NCBI GenBank assembly: GCA_038363925.1
Contig: JAQQWL010000013.1
Coordinates: 744,001-808,000 of the forward strand
Length of the DNA stretch: 64,000 nt
Reading direction: 5' to 3'
From: Apiospora phragmitis
Taxonomy: Eukaryota > Ascomycota > Sordariomycetes > Amphisphaeriales > Apiosporaceae
Notes under the pieces: generated by a model
Told to the model about the DNA's origin: nothing
Database searches by the model: none
The model's input: the letters and a program-made list of their open reading frames with translations, nothing else
Made by a program: the position numbers and the translations under genes
Part shown: one piece after another, positions 48,212-60,142 of the stretch
Position numbering within the stretch: the first letter of the stretch is position 1
How the letters are laid out: every line of letters begins with the position of its first letter

Positions 48212-50268
48212 TCAATATGTCCTCCGGTAATCAGACTTACGTATTGGTCGGGGGATACCTGCAGTCAACATGAGCACATTAAAATGGCAGCTTAGAAACA
48301 TGAGCATGTTTACATTTTTGACTGCCTCAGAGTCGTCTGTGTTTCGATCGGATGACAGGGGGGATATGGACAGGGGGGGCCTAGACAGGGGCAAGACCTT
48401 GTTGGTCTGTCCCAGCTTGATGCGGGAGCGGGCTTTTAACCCCCCACTAGTCAGGCTGGCATAGGTTACTCTACATGAAGTATCAACTGTATCTGCACGT
48501 TGACAGTCACTGGACGGACCGGGTATTCCGACGCATATCTCATACAGTGAGACATCAATCAGATGTGAAAGCCTCTTCTTCAATTCGTCCACAGTGAGCT
48601 CATACGTAATCGATCCAATACCAGGCGCCTTCTTGGCCATGAATTCCCCGGTGTAGCAGCCTCTCCGTTTGTCTAGCCCCGAAAACCTGACGTGTGGGAC
48701 TTCGAGGTAAGATTGTCTAGTAGGATCTGCAAAAGCTGCTGCTGCTGCTGCTGCTGCTACCATATGCACTGGGCCACCTCTCGGTACTGCTGTCTACCGC
48801 TTGGATCGTCGCCGATTCCTCATTCGGCCGCAAGGGAGACTCATTAGTAGATGAAATCGACATTGACATGCCTAACCCTATGGTACCTTGGGGCTGGCGT
48901 CGAGGCTGGGGCTCCCTTATAGCGTTTTCAGGGGCTATGGGTAGGCTCAGATCTGGACACATGTAGTCATCGTACTGCGGGATGCGGAACGGTGCGCCCG
49001 GGCGTCGTTTCCATTTCCACCCTTCATCCGAGAGATGGAAGTCCGGCAGCAGGTAACACGGTTCTCTCTTCGGGCCACTGCTGCGCCGATCTGTTGAATA
49101 GCCGCTATTGTCGGGTACGAGATAGCGCGGTAGTGCTTGGTCTTGAAGTAGTGTGAGGCTTGTGGTTTTCCTCGACCCAGACCCGGGGGTCCAGTGACTT
49201 TGTTGGAATAGTTTTGAGATGCTGTTCGACCGGAAGGACAGACAGTCAATGCTACATGCTTCGAAATGAGACGACCAATAATGAGGGGAGCAAACATACT
49301 AATCTACTGAGATCGAGTAGTGAGCCCTGTACTTGGGTCTCACCCTATGGCAATCCCAGCTTAAAAATTGCTTCCATGCCAGTCCTTCTTTGAGGTCGAT
49401 GATGCCCTTGGTGGGCACGGGAACGTAACCGCCGAACAGGTGTGCGATGAAGCTCTCGCCCAGTTCCATCTCCAAGTCGGCCCCATAATACGGCTCACGC
49501 ATACCTTTGTTGAGCGAGCGGAAGTCTCCAGTATACTGCATGAGCCAGCCTTTTCCGGTTTAACCCACGAGTCTATCATGACTCCAAGATCCTCGAGTGC
49601 ATCTACCCATTACTGTGTGTAGAAAAGTAATACTCACTCATGCAAGATGGTAACAGTGGTCATAAAGGCCGTAAACAAGTACTCCTCACTATCGCCGCCG
49701 CCCTTTTTCTTCAGCTCACGCAAGCGAGCCGGATATTCGGCCATCAAGAGGATGGTCAGGTGCCTCTATGAGAGGCCTTGCTCCCTGCAGGCCCGGTCGC
49801 CTGCTTCGATGGTCGCTTGGCTGTCCAGCTCATCCAGAGTTGATAGGAAGGAGTATTTCGGCGATGCCGACACGTATATCCGCTCCAGCCCTTTTGCGAG
49901 AACATGTCTGCATCGAGTTGCCAGGTAATGGACTTCGTGAGGCCCTGAGATATCTCCTGCGAAGCCTTGTCGAGCCAAAGTTTCCTCTGTTCGGGAGACG
50001 CCCATGGTGCTTTATGGTGTCTGGCTATGGCATAGGGGGTAGAGTTCTGCTTGGTGTCGAGACAACCCTGAGCTTGTGGGAGTTGTGCTCCCGGGTAGTC
50101 CCTCGAGAATATATCATCTATAACGAAGTCTGAAATCCATTCTAGAGCAAGATTGGTAGAAAGGATCCGGCTGGCTGGCAAAAGGGGCTGACGTAGCTCT
50201 TCGTAAAGCTCTGAATCCACCGTCGCCCAATTTTGAAGGACCGGGTGGACGGTATCCCCAAGGCACAT
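48212..50268 (-). pseudogene. Unrecognised multi-exon gene, frame repeatedly broken
   Basis: Protein-like stretches lie on one strand in several frames. From the ATG at 50268: CLGDTVHPVLQNWATVDSEL, then ASREILS-like helical sequence to LDADMFSQKG; after a one-base gap near 49890, LERIYVSASPKYSFLSTLDE; an in-frame TAG near 49767; MAEYPARLRELKKKGGGDSE and FMTTVTILHE; an intron near 49580-49640; DLGVMIDSWV; another one-base gap near 49559; GKGWLMQYTGDFRSLNKGMR and EMELGESFIAHLFGGYVPVP. Further on come LLPDFHLSDEGWKWKRRPG, a Ser/Ala repeat at the (GCT)8 tract and VPHVRFSGLDKRRGCYTGEF. I do not recognise the family. TILHE plus the later Glu-rich EMELGESF could be the remnant of a zinc-peptidase-like site, but the third HExxH position reads Val. 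It is either a decaying gene or a live gene with several consensus errors. Exon borders are approximate. Confidence 0.45.
48735..48758. repeat. (GCT)8 microsatellite
   Basis: Eight perfect GCT triplets lie inside the unknown gene on its opposite strand. Read in the minus direction they give poly-Ser, poly-Ala or poly-Gln depending on the frame, and the protein-like sequence changes frame across them (Ser frame upstream, Ala frame downstream). Confidence 0.9.
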
Positions 50269-50850
50269 GTTCCCTGTCCGTAGTAGGTCAGCCAACGTTG
50301 GTATACATAACTATAAATCGTAAACTTGGATGCGTGCATGTGCATACGTCGGATACCATCTCTCGTGGGGTTTTTAGCATCACACATCTTTCGCGACTGT
50401 CAGCCGGGCCGACCCTAGGACAGCATCGCAATGATCACATATCACTCTGTATCGTGATAAGGTAGTTCCGAGGTCACAAATACTCTAGGTTATATAACAA
50501 AGAAACTCGGCCATATGTTTACAGTGGTTTCCCCGAGAACAGTAGAGTCGAGTCAGCATTCCAGACGTCTAAGACATGTCCCCTACACCTTTGAAAGCAG
50601 CAACTGAATAATTCGCGCCCTGTTCATTCCGGTCTCTCCGAAACCTAGTCTGATTGAAGTTCATCATTGTATTTGCCGAAAACAATTTACATATTAAGAC
50701 GGGTTTGTCGGAGCATTTCTTCTTCAAACATTGAAGATGAATATAGATCTCCAAGTCTAATGTCTGTACCGTATAAGTTCCGAGCTAGATGGCCATAGAC
50801 AATGGAAGTAGACTGGACGAGTAAAATACACCCTTCCCCCTGCGTCCTCT
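50269..50850. other. Intergenic region
   Basis: A 0.58 kb AT-rich stretch between the unknown gene and the IMPase gene. Nothing was recognised in it. Confidence 0.45.
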
Positions 50851-51868
50851 CTAGTACTCCATCCTCCTCTCCCCCATGACATCCCAGAACTCCCGCACGA
50901 GCTCCTTCTGCTGCTCGGCCGTAGCCCCGCCACGAACGGCCAAGTACTTGCGGTCCTCGAGCGCGGGCTCCCAGACGCCCGGGTTCCCCCCGGCCATGAC
51001 GCCCCCGGCCTCGGCGAGGATGGCCCAGCCCGCGCACACGTTCCAGGCCCAGCACCCGCCCTCCCAGTACGCGTCGAGCTGGCCCGCGGCGACGGCGCAC
51101 AGGTTGAGTGCCGCGCTGCCCAGGCTGCGCAGGCTGTGCACCATGGCGCCGCCCGTCTCGCGCGTCGCGCACAGCCTGGCGAAGACCTCGGTCTTGACCG
51201 CGTAGTTGATGCCGTCGCGGCTGCTACCCCACTCGACCGCGACGAGGGCCGCGCCGAGCCCCGCGAGCGGCGGCGGGTTGCGCGACAGCGGCAGCCGGCT
51301 GACGCGGCCCTTCTTCTCCCCCGGCCCGCCGTCTTCACTGTTGCTCAGGGAGGCCCCAGGCGCGCCCGTTGGTCATGAAGGCGCCTCGGCCGCGGATGGC
51401 GGTGTACAGCTGGTCCAGGTACGGGTTGTAGACGACACCGATGGTGGGGACGCGGTCGACGGCCAGGCCCAGCGAGATGCAAGCGCTGGGGAAGCCGTGG
51501 ACGAAGTTGGTGGTGCCGTCGATGGGGTCCACGATGAAGGTCGGCGACGCCGTCAGCTTCTGGCCCGGCTTGTAAGTCTCCTCGCCCATGAAGTCAAAGG
51601 AAGGGTACTTTTTCTGGAGCTGTCCAGACACCAGCGCCTCGACCGCTTTGTCCGTCTCCGTGACAATGTCTACGGCTGCAAAAAGAAAAGTATAAGCATG
51701 CTGCTGATTCTAGAAACCCCTGTTGAGATGGTGACTTGTACGAAACTCACAATTCAGCTTTGTGTCTGTTGCGATGTCGGTAGGGTTGGCAGACAGGATC
51801 ATGCGACCGGCCTCATAAGCCACCTCGACCAACGTGTCGTGTATCTCCTCCAGATCAAGGTTCGCCAT
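50851..51868 (-). CDS. Inositol monophosphatase family protein (one frameshift; Asn at a metal-ligand position)
   Basis: The IMPase family hydrolyses phosphate from myo-inositol phosphates using magnesium; in fungi a branch is QutG-like. Exons are 51751-51868 and 50851-51675 with a 75-bp intron. The start MANLDLEEIHDTLVEVAYEA leads into VDIVTETDKAVEALVSGQL, the first metal motif MGEETY and the second motif FIVDPIDGTTNFVHG. One G too many at 51354-51357 breaks the frame after TNGRAW; beyond it the reading resumes as ASLSNSEDGG, LVAVEWGSSRDG and SLGSAALNLCAVAAGQLDAY. The third motif, normally WDxxAG, reads WNVCAGWAILAEAGG: the Asp that binds metal in IMPases is Asn here. The second half is very rich in GC-ending codons. 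If the Asn is real, catalysis would be impaired. The family call is firm; the role is not. Confidence 0.85.
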
Positions 51869-52357
51869 GCTACAGACTAGTACTGATTACTGTTAGTTTC
51901 CGTGGCAGACGTATATAAGTCGTCAATCTCAAGTCGGTGGTGACTTCACAAAGGCTGCCTGTTTTTGCAGGAATACTTAAAGGCGTCGAAGTTGATATGA
52001 ATGTGACGGCACTATGGATGTTGTCAGTGAGGGGAGGTGGGGGTTGATCGACTTCAAAGGACCTAAAAGCCCACTACGTACCATCACACAGTACACTTCC
52101 GCCGCAGGTTAGCGGAGATCCCTTACATCTTGCATAGCTGCTGGCCACATTCATTCATTGTGAAGTGTCGACTGGTTTTGGTACAGTGTGTCAGCCCTCT
52201 TAATGTGACAAATATAGTATAATCTACAGCCCATGTGCCCTGTCCGGGGTTTTCTATTGGGCCCCCGCTCTATCTATCGTACGGTATGGTTGGCCGACCG
52301 AGTCCTGTAGGAAACGGCCACTTCTTTTGTCCATCTTCATCATCATCACGCTTGTGC
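51869..52357. promoter_or_regulatory. Intergenic region, IMPase promoter and GEA 3' region
   Basis: A 0.49 kb stretch between two genes on the same strand. No gene was recognised. Confidence 0.5.
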
Positions 52358-55300
52358 TCATGTAGCCTCCTCCTCCTTCTTTTCCGCTTCTGGCTCCGCT
52401 GTTGTCTGCTCGGCGCTTTCCTCGACTGCAGCCTTCTCTTCAGCCACCCTTTCAACCTTCTCGGCTTCGGGCTCTTCCGGCGCAAGCTCGTTCTTCAATT
52501 CGGGCAGGAAGCGATCAATACGCTTCCACGTCTCGACCCAGAGCTTCTCTTGAGATGCATCTACACTGGGCGGCACTAGGTATCCGCTGCTTTGCATGAA
52601 GAGCAGAACGTTCTTCAGGTTCTCTGGGACCGCCTCCTCCTGGATAAGACATAACTGTTAGCCATTGTTGCAGAGAAACCCGCCATGAGCGAGCACAACT
52701 TACCAGACTGTCGCCCTGCCCGCTGTTCATAAGCCTGTCCATGACATCAATAATCTTGAGCCAAAGGTCCAGCATGCCGTCCCACTTCGAGAGGAGGACT
52801 AGATATTGGAGGAAGACCTTGCACAGGAGTGAGGATGCTTGCACTCTCGTCTCGCTCATCCCGTCCCGATCCGATTGGAACACTTCGGGTTTGAGAAGCT
52901 TGAAGATAAGGGGGAACAGGACTTCGCCAAAGATGGCCGTCCATTCCTCGTGGTCGCTGCAGGTTAGCTCTGGCGAAAGCAGCGATCGTTGCAACGACGT
53001 GAATGCCAGATGGCGCACCTCGCGACACGGGTTGGTGCATTGTGTAGTCAGTGCTTGGAATATCGGTAGCCAATATGCCGACCATGCTGCATTCGAGTTA
53101 GTTTTGAACTGCCCGCACAAACCATGATTTAACATACCTTCGCTGCTCTCCAGATGCGACTGCTTCATCAAGTGTGGTATGCGAGACGTCATGCTGTAGA
53201 TCAAGTTGATGGCCTTCACGCCGCGGGAGACGACAGCATTATCACTAGGCGCTTCCTTCTTAGGAGGACGAGCGCTTCGAGGTCGCCGGTCTCCCGATTT
53301 CCCCTTCTGCTCTGCTATCGCGCCAACCTTAGCAGCTGCAGCAAACTCATTTAGAAGAGTTATCGCAGCCTCGTAGTTGTCGGCTATAATTGCCGACGGG
53401 GTGCCCGAGACACCGCCCTCCAGGATCTCAAAGACAATCGGGGAAGATGCCGGGTAGGCTGCAAGTGTACGCAAGAGAACCCAGTAGTCAGGTGATGTCA
53501 TGATTTCGCTACGAAGTGGTCCTGGCTGGCTAATACACAACTTGAGGCCTTCCAGGACGAGTGGTGCCGTCTTGGCAAGGGTGTCCTTCGACCAGCTGGC
53601 AATTGTGTGCAATAACACTGGGGCTCGAACGAAGTCGTGGTCCTAAAGAAAATGTGTTAAATCGACTGATAAACTGTTACAGAGGCACGAAAACTTACGT
53701 AGCTAGCCTTCAGAATACTGAACTGGTAAAAGGCCGCTCTCGATACCAGTATTGTGTGGAACCGGCTCGAGTTTCGTAGGATTGCTTGTAGCGCGTCTGC
53801 GACTTTCTTTCCTAATGTTTTAATGGTTTCGGCATTGCGCAGAGCCAGAACAGTACACAATTCGAGTATGTAGACAGTAGCGGGATCGTAGACAGGCTGA
53901 TTGGACACTTGTTTTGGAGTCGAAGCAGGAGACGTGGGTAAGCCGTCTTGCTTGACTGTGATGACAGGCACTCCTGAGCTTTCATCTTCCGGAAGCTCGT
54001 TGAGAAGCGCCTCGACCAGCGGCTGTAGCGCACTAGCCGACATATTCCTAAGATTTGTTAGTGCTGGCTGAATAGAATGGTTCCTTCGCGACTTACGAGA
54101 TGTTTGCAAATACATCCTCCATATGGCAAGCTTTTACGCAGTCTACGGTGCTCAATGTGCTCTCGACCTCCTCAGCTGACGGCTCAGGGGGGTCATCCGC
54201 TGCATAACTTGAGATGTAGGACGATAACGCGGAGAAAAGGCCGGTGTCCGCCGTCTTTGCGGCTCTGTCGATAACCTGGGAGGGGTTTTGGAGGGGTATC
54301 GTTGGTAAATTCAGGCGCTCAAGATCGTTAGAAAAGAAGGGGGGAATAAGAGAGTTGACAAATAAATTCAGCCATATCCGAACGATATGCTGCCAGCCGG
54401 TGCGCATCACCGCCTCGCTTCCAGTCACCACACGGAAAAGCACGAGAGTTGCCAGCTGGGCCTTGAAGTTTCTGCCGAGCTTAACGGCGAGCTCGCTGAC
54501 CATCACGCTGGCACCGTCATCTGACACCTTCATCTCGGTATTGAGAGCGGTGCTGGAGAGATTTTCTGTGACGAGTGTTGTCATACGGCTGAGACAGTAG
54601 ATAATGTGGTCGAGAGCCTCGGTGATGCCGTACTTGGACGCGATCTTGGCGCATTGGTCGAAACCCGTCACCACGCGGGCGAAGGACGGGTCATCCGGCG
54701 CCGACATGAATACGTACGCAAGGGTGGAAACAATGGGCTTCCAAGTTGTGGCAAACATGTGAGCGTCGTAAATATTGGTGTTAAGGAGTGTCAGCGGGCC
54801 TGCGGTGGCCGTTTTCAGTAACGTCTCTCTCCAAGCATAGTCAAACGCATGCTTATTATCATGTTCATCGGGAAGGATGATTTCATTGTGTTTGATAGCA
54901 TCGAAGATGGCTTGGACGTATTCGGGAGCGAAGTCTTTGCCGCAATTCACACCCCGAAGATTGCGTGCAAAGTCTTTTACCACCATGCGTTTCTGGTTTT
55001 TGAAATTCGGGTTGTGCTGATCGGTGTTGAGCATGAGGATGGCATAACAGAGGATGTATACAGCATCGTCATCCGCGCAGTCGGGGGTACGTCGCTTTGA
55101 ATGTACTTCTTCGCAAACGTCATGACGATGCGCTCAATGAGCGCAGATTCTCCGGGAAGCCGGAAGCTTTCCAGGAATAACCGCAAAGCCTCGTCAGCAC
55201 GCTTTCCCGAGAAGTCAAACAAGTCCACAAATGCCTCCAGGAGCTTGTCATTATTCTTCTTAGAAATGAAATCTCCCAGCACTTTCTTGGATATTCTCGA

Positions 55301-57455
55301 GGTGCCCTTGAGAAACTTGGCGACTGATTTGGGGTCACTGAGATCGTCGATGATACCTTCGGATTGCAAGAAGGCCAGCCCCTTCTCCGGCTTTTCGTTG
55401 AATTTGCTCGCTCCTTTGATGATAGTCCTCTTCAGAACTCGCTGCTTCTTCAGGTTTTCTGGGTCTGGGTAACCTTCGAATACCGGTTTGTCGTCCAGTC
55501 GGTCGGCTATAAACTGTATATGGCCCAGGAGCGCATCCTGGCACAGAGGCGCAACGCTCCTGGTACTCCAAGTTGCTGAGTCAGGCAGGGCGTTTCTTGA
55601 CAGGATACCGATCATATCCTCACACATGTCCATACGGTCAGCGTCGCAGTCGTAGTTAACAAAGAGTTCTACCAGAAAACTTGGCATCCTAACGAGCGCA
55701 CCTACGCTCTCCACCATTGCCTGGCGAGCATCTGGCTTCCGCGCGCCACCCCCCATCCCCAGCTTCTGGCGATCCTTGACGGGAACAGGAGTCGACCGTC
55801 CGCTGCTGGATTGCGAAGGTGGGGGTTTAATTAGCTTGGGTGCCTGCGGAATCCCATCGTAGAGTGAAGGATCGATACCAGGCTCTCGGGGTATTTCGAC
55901 AGGGGAATGTAGGCAAGCCACCAAGTAGGACAGGAAAAGTTCTTGCTGGAGCTTGAGAACGCCTCGGCAGGTTTCCAGGAGAGTTCCAGCAACGATGAGG
56001 GAGTCCTGAAGGATCGCCATGTTGTCAGACCTGACTAGTTGGAATAAATAACGGCATAACTTATCCTCGGCCACAATTGCCAGCGCAGGATGCCGCGCAA
56101 TCGAAGGACCTGCCACCTCCAAAGTCACATGAATTATGCGCAGCGCCATAACTCTCATAATGTCGGTCTGCCGGTCATCGTGGGGGTCTAGCAGGTCCAC
56201 GAGCACCCGGAAGAGCTCCTTCATTGAAGGCAGCGAGTAGGGTTTGATCTCAAGGTCGGCAGAATCGGCCACTGAAGCCTCTTCGGTTTGTTCCGGGGGG
56301 TCACTGGCCTTGTCGGAGCTTGAAGAGTCCCTCTGCTCGCCAGGTTCGGTAGGGGCGTCTGGGGCACCCATGACAGCTCCATTCGTTGACGGAACAATCT
56401 TGACAGCATCCATATCCCCATTGGTCTGTTTTTCAAGGGCCTCGGCATCGTCCCCAGCCTCAACTTCCAAGTACTTCAAGTGTTCGAATATGATCTGACA
56501 GATGCGCACCATCGCCGATTCGGCCGTCCGCCGCAGAAGCTCGGATAGTTCCCGTTCGCAGCACATCGTAAGGCCAGTCCCCATCATTTCACAGACGCTC
56601 TCGTCGCTGAGGAGCGCGCCGCCGGGGCCGGACAGCATGTCCTCCATGAGATGCAATATCATGAGCAACACAACCTCATCCTGAGCCGAGTCGCTAGCTT
56701 CGAACCGGCAGTGCGTGATAGCCGTCGATAGTGACTGCATGGCCAGAGGGAAACGAGGCGACTTGGGGCTTATGAAACCGTACGACAGGAATTTCCTAAT
56801 TGCCTTGAGTGCAAGGGTAGTAATCGGAGCTGATGTCGAGGAGGCCTGCACGACTTGGAGGAACGGGTTGAGGAGCGCTGGGGCGTCAAAGTCATGAATG
56901 TCTGTTGCACAGAGGGACGGCGTTAGTAGCCGTCAAGAAGGGCATGAGGAGCACCATAGTTTGCTTACTTTTACAGCTGGACAACTCATGCCTTAGCCGT
57001 CCAAAGCCCGCCATCAAGGGATTGTCCAGCATGCTCTTTGCCTTGTTCCCGCGCAAACCCCAACGGTTCGCTACACCCGAGTCTTGCGCTCCATCGCCGC
57101 CGACCGTCGTATTCGAGCTTCTGCTTCCGGGTCGAAGCATAGGACTCGGGGGCCCCAGTTGAACGGGGTTCGGGTTGCCACCGAGAATCCAAGACACGGA
57201 CGAATGCTCCCAGCGAGCATGCTTGCGCATAGCCGAGGTCACAGATGTGCACTCGGATATAACAAGGCCGACGGGATCGACAGCGACAGACACGGGCCGG
57301 CTCCGGTATTGGTATTGCGCATTCGGCGCCTGCGTCGCTTCGTATGCAGCCATGTCGCTGTTCGGGTGTGATTGCGGAGTGTTTGAGCTTGCGGTTGGTT
57401 TAGCACCTAGTTGTGAATGCGGTATGTTTTGGGACAGCCCATCTTGATTCATCAT
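52358..57455 (-). CDS. GEA2: Sec7-domain ARF guanine-nucleotide exchange factor, GEA1/GEA2 (GBF1) type (one frameshift)
   Basis: It activates ARF GTPases at the early Golgi to allow COPI coat assembly, and is the target of brefeldin A in many fungi. Exons: 56969-57455, 54097-56901, 53699-54047, 53138-53642, 52704-53086 and 52358-52639. Order of parts: a Ser/Pro-rich leader, the DCB and HUS helical regions (residues about 140-600), the Sec7 domain from about residue 635 (FLQSEGIIDDLSDPKSVAKF) with the glutamic finger in FRLPGESALIERIV and the conserved MLNTDQHNPNFK, then HDS repeats and a Glu-rich C-terminal tail (EEKAAVEESAEQ). The frame breaks inside Sec7 at the five-G run 55084-55088: one base is missing between SDVPP and CADDDAVYILCYAI. 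Reconstructed length about 1,600 residues. Of the yeast pair GEA1/GEA2 I use GEA2 only as a label. Confidence 0.92.
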
Positions 57456-58490
57456 CGCATTCGCGTTGATCGCTGAGGAGGAATTTCGAGTGTACGTCGC
57501 GAGATCTCGGGTTTAGACGAAAGCTCCAAGGGCCTGGTACGCAAGGAATTATACGGCATGCAAAGTGAACAGAAAGAAACGGGAAAAGGTTGGACCAGAT
57601 TGTGTACCGTGTTTGTTAGGTACTTAAGGCAGTCTTTCTTCCCAGGCACCAGGTTAATAGGCTCTTGACACGTCGATCAGAGCAACCAGGACTTCAATTG
57701 AAGCTTTGAACAATATGAGCTATCAGGCATATGCGAGATACCCTGACAAATGGATGCCAATGGGTCTGCTTCTTACCTAGTATCAAATGGGCAGGCAGTA
57801 CAGTACGTAGCGTGTCGCGGAGGTGGTGTGCGTTTTTCCGAAGTTGATGCCACTTTGGCCTACTGTCGCAGCGCTGTAAGCTGGTTTGGCTGGCCACTGG
57901 CACCACCCTTGGGCACCTCCACAGGTGCGCTTAGGTTACATACTTCGTGCTCCTCGCTCCTCTTTGGCCCCCTTTCCCCTGCCTTATTTTCTCTACGGAT
58001 ACAGTACACAGTTTATGCGCCCAAGCATTGTCCCAGTTCGTTTGTTAATCGTGATTAATCTATTTTGATAGAATGATGGCCTGGTACTATAAGAATTGTG
58101 ACGTCACCCAGGTCCAACCATGGAGGAGGGTACAAAGTCTTGATGATCAAGATGCCGCCAAGTCATTGCGAAGCAACCACATAAAATTTTGGAGCACGTA
58201 TACAACTCGCAAGCTGTCTAACACTTTAGCAGCCTTCGATGCTATATAACGATATCACTCGATGCTGCGTAGAACGTCTTGCTCCACAGCCCCTATCCGA
58301 ATATTTCAGGGATTTGGTTTACATGAGACCGTTGTATGCTGTCTGGCCCCCTTTGCCATCGGCATGCTGCGCAGACGGAATATTGCACGACTGGAGTTGC
58401 CATGCACCCGTGAGGACCCTTAGCTCTGACTACTCGGGTCGACGGCTGGGCTCTTTGTTGCTTTCTTTGCGGGCTCAAAGCCTACCGCCT
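57456..58490. promoter_or_regulatory. GEA promoter region
   Basis: A stretch of 1.0 kb between GEA and the mannosyltransferase stop, containing a CT-rich segment at 57945-57990 and no recognisable gene. Confidence 0.5.
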
Positions 58491-60142
58491 TCATGACTCT
58501 GCCTTCTTGGCCTCGTTTTTCGCGCCGCTGTTCTCCTTCTTCGTGTTTTGGCTGTCCGACTTTTCGGCATCACCACCGGCTTCCTTCTTGGACTCTTCCT
58601 TTGCGAGGTTCTGAATCTCGGTCTTGTCCTTCTCCCATTGGCTGTTGGTGTCACCAAACTGCTCCTTGATTTTCTTCTCCTTTTCAGCCTTTTCCTTCTC
58701 TTCCACCTCCTTTGCAACACGCTCCTTTTCCATTTCCTATGACAGTTAGATACGATCTCGTCAAAAGTGATTGTTGGGTGTATTACCTCCATATGCTTGA
58801 TATCGTCCACACTTGGTTCGTAAAGATGCCAGATCGTGTAGTGCGGGAGTCCTACAACCGAATAACCCATTCGTTTGGCCATCTGTATGTCATTAGTACG
58901 GCCGTCACTTAGGAAACCCCGGGAGTCGATGGTACCAACCTTTCCAAACCCTTCGGTTTCGGCGTGCTTCTCGAAGCTGAACGCAGGGAAGTGGCATCCT
59001 GATCGGAAAACCTTGGCCTTTGCCAAGATACTGACACCACCCACACCGTCGATTTCCATTTCCATGTCAGGGTCACCATAAGGGTCTCGCAGATAAGCAA
59101 GATGCGGTCGCCAGGTGGCATATTCGGCGTATCCTTCCACAATGACAGCATCCTCGTCGAGGGTGTCTGCCAGAGACAGGGCTGTCTCCGACTCCTGCCA
59201 CGAGTTGAGATCATATGGCTGCTCGCCACCGAGCCAGTCGGGAAGTGGTCGCCAAACATCTGCGCATAGGTTAGAATAGTATCCGAGCAGTACAGCTACT
59301 CATTACTCACTCGGCACAATGATATCCTTGTTGTGGCGCATGAGGTCCTCCAGAATCGTGAAAGGGGCCGTTTCCACGTCCACGTCTCGCCAATAGACCC
59401 ACGAATGGTAGGGTCGAAGAGTAGCACTGAGGAGCCAGTTTCTTGCTTGAGCCATGAGCTTTCTTCTGCTGGCCTGGGCAGCGAAACCATGACGGCTCTC
59501 GACGTCCTGGTTCACCTTCTGTCCAAAGTCCTTCTCGATGATGGAGATCTCTCCGTACGGCTGCTTTGGATCGTCATCGGCTTGTTGGTCCTCGAGCCTT
59601 TCGATAAGAACGTCCAGTGTGCGATCTTTGGAGTCGGAAACGAGGAAGGCGAGGTCGATCAGATGGTGCGGGTAGGTCAGGTTGCGCAAGTGAGAAAACA
59701 TCATCTGCAGATGTGGTTCGGCGTCTCGGAGTGGCACGCATAGCAGAATGCGCTCTTCCCTCTCCCATCCTCTGGCGGTCCCTTGGACGTTGGATAAATC
59801 GTAGTATCGCACAGTATCTAGCAGTCCATCGCTGTCGGAACTAAGGAGGCCTAACGAAAAGATCGAGATGAAGCTCCCGGTGCCGGGCCACACAGAACAC
59901 GCAAATAGAGCCGCTACAGCAATCGCGATCGCCACTCGTACCAACAGCTTCCGTCTTCGGCGGGTCGCGGGCGTCGAGGCTCGTGGCTGGAATCTAGAAG
60001 CGCAAAGGGCCGAGTTAGCCGTTGGAAATCATCCTTTCGAGCAAACTGCGTTCTGTTGGACGAACCTGTGAGGAGAGATTTCGAACGTGTTCGGTCGAGG
60101 ATACCCATTGGCATACGCTCCGGAGTGATGCCGGGACATCAT
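58491..60142 (-). CDS. ANP1/VAN1/MNN9-family Golgi alpha-mannosyltransferase
   Basis: Members form the mannan polymerase complexes that extend N-linked outer chains in the Golgi. Exons: 60066-60142, 59311-59993, 58787-59259 and 58491-58736; phases agree, and the product has 492 residues with an intact frame. A short cytosolic tail (start MMSRHHSGAYANGYPRP, then ATRRRRKLL) is followed by one membrane helix VAIAIAVAALFACSVW, i.e. a type II membrane protein. The lumenal domain has ILLCVPLRDAEPHLQMMFSH, the DXD-type metal motif in SWVYWRDVDVETAP, PLPDWLGGEQPYDLNSWQES and VGTIDSRGFLSDGRTNDIQM. The C-terminus is a long charged coiled coil (KEVEEKEKAEKEKKIKEQF), longer than in yeast proteins. The DVDVETAP form is closer to Van1/Anp1 than Mnn9, but I leave the symbol open. 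Confidence 0.88.

Noticed and set aside
49140..49200. P-loop (GPPGLGRGK) in the unknown gene
   Set aside because: The spacing does not fit a Walker A motif, and another frame gives equally plausible protein sequence here.
30945..51868. A secondary-metabolite cluster formed by the ABM frame, LPMO, MFS transporter and IMPase
   Set aside because: No backbone enzyme (PKS, NRPS, terpene cyclase) or pathway regulator is present, and housekeeping genes lie between them.
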